Shown in pieces: positions 9,701 through 16,379 of a stretch of DNA of 64,000 nt. The notes beneath the pieces were generated by a model. It was not told the origin of the DNA. It did not search any database and saw only the letters and a list, made by a program, of their open reading frames with translations. How positions within the stretch are numbered: position 1 is the first letter of the stretch; each line of letters begins with the position of its first letter. The stretch is taken from contig CAZOEL010000026.1 in NCBI GenBank assembly GCA_964578835.1, positions 1 through 64,000 of the forward strand, in the 5' to 3' direction. This DNA comes from CAZOEL01 sp964578835 (lineage in GTDB: Bacteria > Desulfobacterota > Syntrophobacteria > Syntrophobacterales > Syntrophobacteraceae). A program made the position numbers and the translations under genes.

Positions 9701-10122
9701 AGACTTTGGTGGCGCTTCACCCTGCTTATGGCGGCGGCTGCCAGGCGCTTCGCTTTTTCCGTCGCCTCAGCGGGATCTTCCGTCACCCAGGAGCAGTGCT
9801 CGCGCACGCAGGTCATCTGAAAGAGATAGGGGTTCAGACCGGCGCGCCCGCATGCCCCTTGAAAGGTCTTCTCATGAAGCCTCGGCGAGCAGGAAGCAAC
9901 GACCACCCGGTTGATCCCAAGCTCGCGAATATCTTTCTGGATCATCTCCTGCCCGGGGTCGGAGCACATGAACTTGTACTCCCTGGAGACAGCCACGTCT
10001 TTCAGACCGCCGGCATACTCCGCAACCTCTTCAACCCGGACCTTTCCGGCAATGTTGGTCCCACAATGGCAGATGTAAAACCCGATTTTCTTCGACATCC
10101 TTTTTCCCATCCCTTCAGCCAT
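6709..10122 (-). CDS. hdrA: HdrA with inserted GltD/NfnB-like NAD(P)H domain
   Basis: This 1137-aa fusion begins with the HdrA N-terminal domain (FYICHCGTNIAG) and first FAD motif (VVGAGIAGI, about 154). It has the FPTLDCAACI cluster region and one ferredoxin motif (CTGCGLCAEACP, about 252-263). At about 290-780 a glutamate-synthase small-subunit (GltD/NfnB) unit is inserted: CxxxCP and CPHPC cysteines, an FAD site (IIGSGPAGL, about 394), an NAD(P) site (VVVGGGNVAVDAA, about 527) and AAGDAVSGPATV. HdrA sequence then resumes (GYGLYDN, IHCVGSRDVNHHAYCSRVCC) and ends in a 2x[4Fe-4S] ferredoxin (CAGCMTCIGLCP, CKGCGSCAGFCP). The protein should connect NAD(P)H with the Hdr complex, possibly by flavin-based bifurcation (inference). 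Start ATG with GGAAGGA; a second in-frame ATG with an SD lies 24 nt downstream. Confidence 0.9.
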   Translation of the reverse strand: MAEGMGKRMSKKIGFYICHCGTNIAGKVRVEEVAEYAGGLKDVAVSREYKFMCSDPGQEMIQKDIRELGINRVVVASCSPRLHEKTFQGACGRAGLNPYLFQMTCVREHCSWVTEDPAEATEKAKRLAAAAISRVKRHQSLWERTVDVHPDVLVVGAGIAGIQAALDIARAGNQVYLVEKEPSIGGHMVQFDKTFPTLDCAACISTPKTVAVAQNSNIHLLSYSEIMEVNGYVGNFTVKVRKKPRYVLEERCTGCGLCAEACPVSVSSEFDEHLTTRKAIYRSFPQAVPITFCIDKKDRAPCTTTCPAGVNVQGYVQLISQGKYTEAVQLIMERLPLPGVLGRVCPHPCESRCRRLDVDEAIAIRDLKRFAADRVDFDRLPLPEIEERAEKVAIIGSGPAGLTVAYDLRLKGYQVTIFEALPVLGGMLRVGIPDYRLPPDVLDREIACVLRLGIEVKTGVKLGADFTLDDLRRDGYRAIFVGTGAHRSLPLNIQGANEFQGVIDAVDFLRDVNLGQPVDAALMRRVVVVGGGNVAVDAARTALRLGCKDVTIVYRRSSGEMPAYAEEIEGALSEGVKISYLTAPIRVLASDGKVCGIECIKTELGPPDESGRRRPVPVAGSEFVIDCDAILPAIGQEADSAWAIEEGLEIDSRGSFRVDRRSLRASTADVFAAGDAVSGPATVIEAVASGHRAAESVDRYLNGMDLERAEGEAEETLGRNWREIPKDEKPSVRARLSHIALENASRPFDEAAQGLSEEDALREASRCLNCGVCSECMECVRACERNAIDHSMKEEILDIPVGSIILATGFDVMDPSSLKQYGYGLYDNIYTGLEFERMNNAVGPTGGRIVLKNGESPESVAIIHCVGSRDVNHHAYCSRVCCMYALKYGHLIKEKVGHHTKIYNFYIDMRCFGKGYEEFYRRLQEEGVTFVRGRPAEITRTTLKAEEQGKLIVVGEDTLLGRPLRMPVDMVILCTAMEPRHDAGQVSRVFGVNQGGDGFYLEEHPKLGPMSTASDGIFLAGTCQGPKDIPDTVSHASGAAAQALALATCGKVEVSPTVSWIDPDVCAGCMTCIGLCPYSAIEFNERARVSVVNEALCKGCGSCAGFCPSGAARVKHFNSRQIFNEIEGLLDDIAMIG

Positions 10123-10125
10123 CGC

Positions 10126-10317
10126 CTAGTCCTTCCGCTGCGCTCCATACGCTTCGCTCATGGCTCTATCGAAAGCGCAGTTCGCACAATCATGGCTCCC
10201 ATGGCACAGCTTGAAGTTCACGACTCCCGCCTTCATCCAAACACACAACTCTTCTCCGATGTTGAACGCATGAGATTCCCGTTCTCTATCCGATTCGCTT
10301 GGCTCTTTTCTCTGCAT
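10126..10317 (-). CDS. Small cysteine-motif protein leading the hdr operon
   Basis: This is a 63-aa protein with an acidic, charged N-terminus and a conserved-looking core: CVWMKAGVVNFKLC, then HDCANCAFDRAM. From family knowledge, similar W-x-AGVV-x-x-K-x-C...C-x-x-C-FD-x-x-M stretches occur at the N-termini of GcvH-like and other small proteins of sulfate reducers; I cannot confirm the match here. The four cysteines could bind a metal or cluster. GGGAG precedes the ATG, and the stop codon is 3 nt before the hdrA-gltD start, so it is the first gene of the operon. Function unknown. Confidence 0.7.
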   Translation of the reverse strand: MQRKEPSESDRERESHAFNIGEELCVWMKAGVVNFKLCHGSHDCANCAFDRAMSEAYGAQRKD

Positions 10318-10322
10318 ATGAG

Positions 10323-10356
10323 CTCCCGTAAGTCAGTGATCTAAAAATAACGGGAG
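10323..10356 (-). promoter_or_regulatory. Leader hairpin covering the first Shine-Dalgarno site
   Basis: CTCCCGT at 10323-10329 and ACGGGAG at 10350-10356 form a perfect 7-bp inverted repeat with a 20-nt loop. On the minus-strand transcript the 3' arm contains the GGGAG that serves as ribosome-binding site for the 63-aa leading gene, so folding would hide it. A regulatory role is inference. Confidence 0.4.
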
Positions 10357-10437
10357 AAATCTCGAACCGCCTCGAAGCCCATGGAGCGATTGCCGAGCAA
10401 GCTGTTAGGCTTTGAGACGGCATCAGAGTTTCTTTAG

Positions 10438-10453
10438 AGCAACCACCGTGCCA
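10438..10453 (-). promoter_or_regulatory. Sigma-54 promoter of the hdr operon
   Basis: Reading the minus strand gives TGGCACG-GTGG-TTGCT, a full match to the sigma-54 consensus (TGGCAYR-N4-TTGCW) with correct spacing. The predicted start is near 10427, giving a leader of about 110 nt before the first ATG at 10317. An NtrC-family activator is encoded next door (12360-13703). Confidence 0.85.
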
Positions 10454-10553
10454 TTCGCGGAAGGAAGGCGCAAATCCCCTGAATGCGTGGGCTTAGCTGG
10501 ACTCTGATATGAAAGGAATTCATAGGAGAAGCGCAAAGCGCCCTGTCCAATAT

Positions 10554-10650
10554 TTCAACAGCCATCGTCGATACGCCCCCATGCAACAGCGTGCCATAAC
10601 GATTCACAGGCAGTGTCCATTATTTCAACAATATGTTGAATTTTTCAACA
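10554..10650. promoter_or_regulatory. Candidate activator binding sites (TTCAACA repeats)
   Basis: A perfect 7-bp inverted repeat, TTCAACA-ATA-TGTTGAA, lies at 10624-10640. Further TTCAACA half-sites lie at 10644-10650 and 10554-10560. The main palindrome is about 170 bp upstream of the -24 element of the sigma-54 promoter, a usual place for an NtrC-type enhancer. It also lies upstream of the divergent kinase gene, so autoregulation is possible. Protein binding is inferred. Confidence 0.55.
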
Positions 10651-10757
10651 TTCGTATGGTATATAAAAATGCGTCTCGGCTGCGATGGAATAACTATCGG
10701 CCTGCCGACCCTTCTAATCATTCAGTTCCGACAATACTCAACGCGCGAGGAAGGTTC

Positions 10758-12272
10758 ATGCAAAGCCCCATGAGGATAGCCATTATCGGAGGAGGGAATC
10801 GCTGCAAGGCTTTTCTGGAAATGATCGACGCCAAGCGTTTTCCGCACCTCCATGCCGAGATCGTCGCCGTAGCCGACCCCAACGACAAAGCGGCCGGGAT
10901 TCTCCTGGCGAAAGAGAAGCAGATTTACACCACAACAGATTACCGCGATTTTTACCGGATTCAGGATATCGATCTCGTCATCGAGCTCACCGGAAAGGAG
11001 GAGCTGCTCGAAGATTTCCGTCAACACTATCCCGCCAAGGTGCGAGTGCTCGAAGCCACCCTGTCGCAGCTTTTTGGCGATATCATCCGGTTTCGCGAGG
11101 AGTCTATATTTCAGGAACGCCAGCTGGATCTCATAGAACGGATCGTCGAAAGCATCTTCTCCAGCATGAGAGATTCTGTGCTGATCCTGCGGCCGGATCT
11201 CAAAATCGTGGACGCCAACAAGGCCTTTCTGCAAAGTTCCGGATTGAATAAAGAAGAAGTCATTGGAAAGTTCTGCTACGAAATCATACACAAATCGAAC
11301 TTGCCGTGCGATGCGGAAAATGGCGACTGTCCGGTGCGAAAAAGCCTTGAAACGGGGGAAGCCGCTCACACCATACACGAGCACACGGACACGAACGGTC
11401 AGCCCCGCTACTGCGAAGTGACCACGATGCCTCTCACGGGAGATCGGGAAAGTCCCGGCCTGGTGCTGGAAATTGTGCGGGACATCACGGCCGAGCTGGA
11501 AAAGAAGGTCGAACAAAAGACGCAAGCCATCAAGCGCAACATAGCCCGGCTTGTCCACGAGGATAAGATGATCGCTCTGGGAAAGCTCGTGGCGAGCGCC
11601 GTCCACGAAATCAACAACCCGCTTTCCGGAATACACATGCTAGCCCGGCTCATGCACAAGGAGCTTTCGGAAGAAGAGCTCACCGAAGAAAAGAAGGATA
11701 AGTTCAAATACTACCTCAAGCTCATCGACACGGAATCGGCTCGTTGCGGAAACATTGTAGGCAATTTGCTCTCATTTTCCAGACAGAGGAAGGGCAAAAG
11801 GGAGGCCTTCGATTTGAACGAGATGATCCAGAAAGTCATACTCTTGAGCGGACTCAGGCTCGGCCTGCAGAAAATCACTCTGAAGCTGGACCTGTTCGGC
11901 GACCTCCCCCCGATAACAGGCGATCCTGACCAGATACAGCAATGCATCTTGAATCTCATTTTCAACGCCATTGAAGCAATGCCGAGCGGCGGACGACTGC
12001 ATATAAAAACCCGCCTGGAAACCGCAAACAATCAGGTGCGCCTGGATGTGAAGGATACCGGCGTGGGAATCCCCCCCGAGAACATTTCCACCATTTTCGA
12101 GCCGTTTTTCTCGACCAAAAGCCAGGACAAGGGGGTCGGCCTGGGTCTGTCCGTGGTGTACGGGATCATAAAGGATCACGGGGGAGCCATTTTTGTAAAA
12201 AGCGAGGTAGGCGAGGGCTCTCGCTTTATCATTCGCCTTCCCGCGGGCAACCAGGCCATCGCGGACTCATGA
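10758..12272 (+). CDS. Histidine kinase with N-terminal Rossmann domain and PAS
   Basis: This 504-aa cytoplasmic kinase has no membrane segments. Residues 5-110 resemble an NAD(P)-binding dehydrogenase fold (RIAIIGGGNRCKAF, VAVADPN, DIDLVIELTG) of the GFO/IDH type. A PAS domain follows (about 135-245) with a cysteine motif, CYEIIHKSNLPCDAENGDCP. The transmitter has H283 (SAVHEINNPLSG) and N, G1 and G2 boxes (NLIFNAIEAM, DVKDTGVGIP, GVGLGLSVV). A redox/NAD(H) or metabolite sensing role is inferred from the Rossmann and Cys-PAS domains. Start ATG at 10758 after GAGGAAGG; the frame is open upstream but lacks a good start. It is followed 87 nt later by its likely cognate sigma-54 regulator and is divergent to the hdr operon. 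Confidence 0.88.
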   Translation: MQSPMRIAIIGGGNRCKAFLEMIDAKRFPHLHAEIVAVADPNDKAAGILLAKEKQIYTTTDYRDFYRIQDIDLVIELTGKEELLEDFRQHYPAKVRVLEATLSQLFGDIIRFREESIFQERQLDLIERIVESIFSSMRDSVLILRPDLKIVDANKAFLQSSGLNKEEVIGKFCYEIIHKSNLPCDAENGDCPVRKSLETGEAAHTIHEHTDTNGQPRYCEVTTMPLTGDRESPGLVLEIVRDITAELEKKVEQKTQAIKRNIARLVHEDKMIALGKLVASAVHEINNPLSGIHMLARLMHKELSEEELTEEKKDKFKYYLKLIDTESARCGNIVGNLLSFSRQRKGKREAFDLNEMIQKVILLSGLRLGLQKITLKLDLFGDLPPITGDPDQIQQCILNLIFNAIEAMPSGGRLHIKTRLETANNQVRLDVKDTGVGIPPENISTIFEPFFSTKSQDKGVGLGLSVVYGIIKDHGGAIFVKSEVGEGSRFIIRLPAGNQAIADS

Positions 12273-12359
12273 GCGCGCTCGGATGAAGCGCAAAGAAGAA
12301 AAGGCAGAGCTAAAGATAGAATATAACGCGCAAGCGTGTCGGAGCAGGAAGGAAACAGG

Positions 12360-13703
12360 ATGGTGGGACGTTTCAAGATATTGGTCGTCGATGATGAGCT
12401 CATAATCAGGGAATCTCTCCTTGGATGGCTGAGAAAAGCCGGACATGAGGTGGAGGCGGCCGAGAACGGCGGGCGCGCGCTTGAAATGCTCGCCTACAAC
12501 GACTACGACCTTGCCTTCCTCGATGTTCGGATGCCCGATGTGGGGGGAATAGACGTCCTGAAGCAAATCAAGGCCAATTATCCCCAGATGATGGTAGTGA
12601 TGATCACCGCCTATGGCTCGGTCGAAACCGCCGTCGAAGCCATGAAGCTAGGCGCCGGGGACTACCTGCTCAAGCCCTTCGAACCCGAGCAGCTCACATT
12701 GCTCGTCCAAAGGCTTCTGAATCAGAAGGTGCTCCTGGATGAAAACACTCTGCTGCGCAATCATATCGACACGCGAATCTGCTTCGAGGATCTCATCGGC
12801 GCATCGAAGAGCATGCAGCGTCTTTTTTCGTTGATTGAAGAAGTTGCCGTAGTGGACTCCCCCGTATTGCTTCAGGGCGAGACCGGCACGGGAAAAGAGC
12901 TGGTCGCCAAGGCGATCCACGCCAAAAGCAGCCGCCGCTTCGGCCCTTTCATCCCGATCAACTGCGGAGCTTTCAGTGAAGCGCTCCTCGAAAGCGAGCT
13001 CTTCGGCCACGAGAAAGGCTCGTTCAGCGGCGCCATTCGAGCCAGGAAAGGCCGCCTGGAGATGGCCAGGGGAGGAAGCTTGTTTCTGGACGAGATAGGC
13101 GAAATACCCGCCAAGATGCAGGTCGATCTCCTGAGGGTTCTGCAGGAAAAGAAGCTGCAGCCGGTAGGCGGAAACCGGGACATAAGCCTCGACTTCCGGC
13201 TTATCTCGGCTACTCACCGGGACCTTGCCAGCGAAATAGCTCACGGACACTTCAGGCAGGACCTCTACTTTCGCCTCAACGTGATAGCCATCACTGTTCC
13301 CCCCCTGAGACAGAGGAAGGACGACATACCCGTGCTCGCCCAACATTTTCTCGATCGGCTGAGCCGAGAAGCGAACAAGATGGTCTCGTCCATACGCGAG
13401 GACGCATTGATTTTGCTTCAGACCTATGATTGGCCGGGAAACGTCCGAGAGCTCGAAAACGCGATAGAAAGAGCGGTGGTGCTCACCAAAAGCGATCGGC
13501 TCGAAAAAGAGGATTTCGCCTTCTTGTTCCAGGCGACGGATAAGAGCATACCGCTATCTCTGGAAGAAATGGAAAAGCATCATATCGAGCGGATCCTCAA
13601 GTGGTGTCAGTGGAACATCTCCAAAGCCGCAACGGTTCTGCAGGTCAACAGAACAACCTTGCATAACAAAATCAAGAAGTACGACCTCAAGTCATCAAGT
13701 TAA
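12360..13703 (+). CDS. NtrC-family sigma-54 response regulator
   Basis: This 447-aa regulator has a receiver domain (D11, D12, phospho-acceptor D55, K105), a central AAA+ domain (Walker A GETGTGKE at 173-180, Walker B LFLDEIG at 241-247) and a C-terminal Fis-type helix-turn-helix (WNISKAATVLQVNRTTLHNKIKKY). The sigma-54-contacting loop reads GSFSGA at 220-225 where most family members have GAFTGA. An ATG with AAGGA upstream sets the start; a GTG 24 nt earlier is less likely. It is paired with the upstream kinase and most likely drives the divergent hdr operon from the promoter at 10438-10453 (inference). Confidence 0.92.
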   Translation: MVGRFKILVVDDELIIRESLLGWLRKAGHEVEAAENGGRALEMLAYNDYDLAFLDVRMPDVGGIDVLKQIKANYPQMMVVMITAYGSVETAVEAMKLGAGDYLLKPFEPEQLTLLVQRLLNQKVLLDENTLLRNHIDTRICFEDLIGASKSMQRLFSLIEEVAVVDSPVLLQGETGTGKELVAKAIHAKSSRRFGPFIPINCGAFSEALLESELFGHEKGSFSGAIRARKGRLEMARGGSLFLDEIGEIPAKMQVDLLRVLQEKKLQPVGGNRDISLDFRLISATHRDLASEIAHGHFRQDLYFRLNVIAITVPPLRQRKDDIPVLAQHFLDRLSREANKMVSSIREDALILLQTYDWPGNVRELENAIERAVVLTKSDRLEKEDFAFLFQATDKSIPLSLEEMEKHHIERILKWCQWNISKAATVLQVNRTTLHNKIKKYDLKSSS

Positions 13704-13731
13704 TAATCGCTCGCCCAAACTCGCGGCCGAT

Positions 13732-13761
13732 CTGTCATGTACTCACTCAATTGATTATAAT
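13732..13761 (+). promoter_or_regulatory. Possible sigma-70 promoter for the alcohol dehydrogenase
   Basis: CTGTCA (13732-13737) and TATAAT (13756-13761) are separated by 18 bp. The -10 box is perfect and the -35 box matches at four of six positions. It lies 84 nt before the start codon at 13845. Confidence 0.4.
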
Positions 13762-13844
13762 AAGCAAGATGGATATTTATCTTGGAATGCCCCCGATCGG
13801 GAGAGATCCAATAGACTAACTCGTAACGCCAAACAGGTGAGAAA

Positions 13845-15032
13845 ATGCGAGACAGAGACAATGCAACTCAACGGGCTGGCGAAATAAGTCTTAGAAAATT
13901 TGTTGTCCCCGAGTTCGTCTTTGGCGATGGAGCTCGGAAGCTTGTGGGACAGTACGCGAAAAATCTGGGCGCGCGAAGGGCGTTGGTCGTTTCGGATACG
14001 GGAGTCATCGCTGCCGGCTGGACCTCGGAGGCGCTCTCGAACTTGAGTCTTGACGGCATATCCTCCGTATTGTTCGAGGATGTCACGCCCAATCCCCGCG
14101 CATCCGAGGTGATGAAAGGGGCGATGGTTTACCAGAGAGAACAATGCGACATCATCGTCTCGGTCGGAGGAGGCAGCGTCATCGATTGCGCCAAGGGAAT
14201 AGGGCTGGTGGCCTCCAATAAGAAAAATGTGCTGGACTTCGAAGGAGTGGATCGGGTCTCAGTTCCGATGCCTCCACTGGTCTGCATCCCGACCACGGCG
14301 GGAAGCGGCGCGGACGTTTCTCAGTTCGCCATCATCACGGACTCGGACCGCAAGGTCAAGATAGCCATCATCAGCAAAATGCTGGTTCCAGATCTTTCTT
14401 TGATCGATCCCGTTCCCTTGGTCACCATGTCTTCGGAGCTCACCGCCTCAACGGCGCTGGATGCGCTTACTCATGCAATAGAAGCTTATGCGTCTATCGC
14501 CCGGTCTCCCTTAACGGATCTGCATGCGCTTGAAGCAGTGCGCCTGATTCGGTCGAACCTGATGGAATCCATTCAGAAGCCTGAAGATGTCGCGTTGCGC
14601 AGTAAGATCATGCTTGCAAGTCTTTATGCGGGGATGGCGTTCTCAAACGCCAGCCTTGGCGCCACACACGCCCTGGCCCACAGTCTGGGAGGATTGATGG
14701 ACGCCGCCCATGGCGACTGCAATGCAATTCTGCTGCAGCATGTGATCGATTTCAATTTCATTGAGATTCCAGAACGGTATCGACGCATCGGCGAAGCCAT
14801 GGGACTGAAGCTGGACGGCCGGCCCCTCGATGAACAAAGGTCCAAAATTCTACTCGAATTGAAGACCCTGCTCAAAGCCGTTGGAATTGACAAATCACTT
14901 GGCCAGCTTGGCTTGAAGCCGGAAGTCATCCCCGCGCTTGCCCGAAAGGCGTCGGAAGATCCATGCATGCTCACCAATCCTCGCAGCCTCAATCTGCAAG
15001 ATATCGAGGGAATCTATGAAAGAGCGCTCTGA
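13845..15032 (+). CDS. Iron-containing alcohol dehydrogenase
   Basis: This 395-aa group III (Fe-type) alcohol dehydrogenase has the dinucleotide motif SVGGGSVIDCAKG, the PTTAGSGAD element, and metal-site histidines in ALTHAIEAY, ATHALAHSLGG and DAAHGDCNA. It interconverts an alcohol and an aldehyde with NAD(P)H; the substrate is not predictable from sequence. SD GGTGAG precedes the ATG. In Desulfovibrio an Fe-ADH accompanies the Hdr-Flox genes in ethanol metabolism, so its position beside an Hdr locus may be meaningful. The 3' end overlaps the next kinase gene by 17 nt. Confidence 0.93.
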   Translation: MRDRDNATQRAGEISLRKFVVPEFVFGDGARKLVGQYAKNLGARRALVVSDTGVIAAGWTSEALSNLSLDGISSVLFEDVTPNPRASEVMKGAMVYQREQCDIIVSVGGGSVIDCAKGIGLVASNKKNVLDFEGVDRVSVPMPPLVCIPTTAGSGADVSQFAIITDSDRKVKIAIISKMLVPDLSLIDPVPLVTMSSELTASTALDALTHAIEAYASIARSPLTDLHALEAVRLIRSNLMESIQKPEDVALRSKIMLASLYAGMAFSNASLGATHALAHSLGGLMDAAHGDCNAILLQHVIDFNFIEIPERYRRIGEAMGLKLDGRPLDEQRSKILLELKTLLKAVGIDKSLGQLGLKPEVIPALARKASEDPCMLTNPRSLNLQDIEGIYERAL

Positions 15033-16290
15033 AAAGGGTCCCGACGCCCTGATCAAAATCATGGGGCTTGGAGAACGTTCGTATCGGAAAAGCTATTACC
15101 CCGAGTTGCAGCAGAGGATGTTCGAGCTGGAAAGATTCAAAGCCTTGTTGGACCAGTCCAACGACATGATCTTTTTAATTCAAATTCCTGGAGGACGGCT
15201 GGTTTATACAAGTCACTCCGTCTCCGCGCATCTTGGATATCCTCCGGAAGAGCTACTGGAGAATTCCCTTCAAAGTCTTTTGCCTCAGCAGGCGACAAGA
15301 TGGCTCGAGGCTTTTTTTGCCGCTCGTTCTCCCGACGCTCAGAAACTCGATGTGCTCGTAACGTCTCTGCTTAACCGGAGCGGGGGGACGCTGCCGGTTG
15401 AGATGACGTTGCGGCTGGTCGCTTTCCAGGATATCGAATACTGCGTAGCCGTAGCGCGCGATATCACAGAGCGCAAACAGGCCGAGGATGCTCTGCGGAG
15501 ATCCCATGATGAGCTCGAGAAGCGAGTAGCCGAGCGCACTGCGGAGCTCGTCCGGAGCAACCAGGAGCTTGAGAGGAGCAACCAAGCTCTTCAGGAGTTC
15601 ACTTCAATAGCATCCCACGATCTTCAGGAGCCTTTGCGTAAGATCGAGGCTTTCTCCGAGCGCCTCAGCAGCCGATGCGCCTCTTCTCTCGGCCCGGAGG
15701 GATGCGACTATCTGGAGCGCATGCAGAAGGCCTCGAAGAGAATGAAGAATCTCATCAGCTCATTGCTCGACTACTCTCGCGTGACCACCAAGGCGGAACC
15801 TTTCATCAGAGTCGATCTCAACAGGACCGTCAATGCAGTTTTGAACGATCTCGAATTCCGCATCGAGGCGGAGCAAGGGCGAGTCGAAGTGGGAGAGCTT
15901 CCGGCCATTGACGGCGATCCGAATCAAATGCGACAGCTCTTCCAGAACCTTATCGGAAATGCGCTCAAATATCACGGCGACGCCAGGCCCATCGTTCATG
16001 TTTACGCCGCAACCGATCGCAACGACTTCTGCGAGATCCACGTCAAAGACAACGGGATCGGCTTCGAAGAGAAATATGTCGAGCGGATCTTCGCCCCGTT
16101 TCAGCGCCTGCATGGCAGGGGCAAGTACGAAGGAACCGGAATGGGTCTCGCCATATGCAAGAAGATCGTCGAGCGCCATGGAGGAAGGATCTCGGCAAAG
16201 AGCGCGCCGGGAGAAGGCACGATCTTCATCGTCGCGCTGCCGCTGAGCCAGAGCGATGACAAGACGTTTTTCACCCACCATGCATCCTGA
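15016..16290 (+). CDS. PAS-domain sensor histidine kinase
   Basis: This 424-aa soluble kinase has a PAS/PAC region (about 40-165, MIFLIQIPGGRLVYTSHSV ... VARDITERKQAED), a short coiled coil, then a phytochrome-type transmitter with phospho-acceptor His in IASHDLQEPLRK and an ATPase domain (NLIGNALKYH, DNGIGF, GTGMGLAICKKI). No membrane segment or response-regulator partner is adjacent. The ATG at 15016 has GAGGG 5 nt upstream and lies inside the end of the alcohol dehydrogenase gene, so the two are co-expressed. Signal unknown. Confidence 0.88.
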   Translation: MKERSEKGPDALIKIMGLGERSYRKSYYPELQQRMFELERFKALLDQSNDMIFLIQIPGGRLVYTSHSVSAHLGYPPEELLENSLQSLLPQQATRWLEAFFAARSPDAQKLDVLVTSLLNRSGGTLPVEMTLRLVAFQDIEYCVAVARDITERKQAEDALRRSHDELEKRVAERTAELVRSNQELERSNQALQEFTSIASHDLQEPLRKIEAFSERLSSRCASSLGPEGCDYLERMQKASKRMKNLISSLLDYSRVTTKAEPFIRVDLNRTVNAVLNDLEFRIEAEQGRVEVGELPAIDGDPNQMRQLFQNLIGNALKYHGDARPIVHVYAATDRNDFCEIHVKDNGIGFEEKYVERIFAPFQRLHGRGKYEGTGMGLAICKKIVERHGGRISAKSAPGEGTIFIVALPLSQSDDKTFFTHHAS

Positions 16291-16379
16291 TTTTACGCCA
16301 ATCCGACGGACCGAAACCAAAAAGGCGCGCAGAAAGCACTTAGTGGGGAAGCTCACAGGTGAGATCATGGCGACCCATC

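Noticed and set aside
7018..10344. Plus-strand frame of 1108 codons opposite the HdrA-GltD gene
   Set aside because: The minus strand encodes clear FAD, NAD(P) and ferredoxin motifs over the same interval; the plus-strand translation shows no protein family features.
10509..10757. Upstream extension of the Rossmann-PAS kinase frame
   Set aside because: The translated extension covers the TTCAACA repeats and lacks family similarity; ATG 10758 has a strong SD and begins the Rossmann domain.
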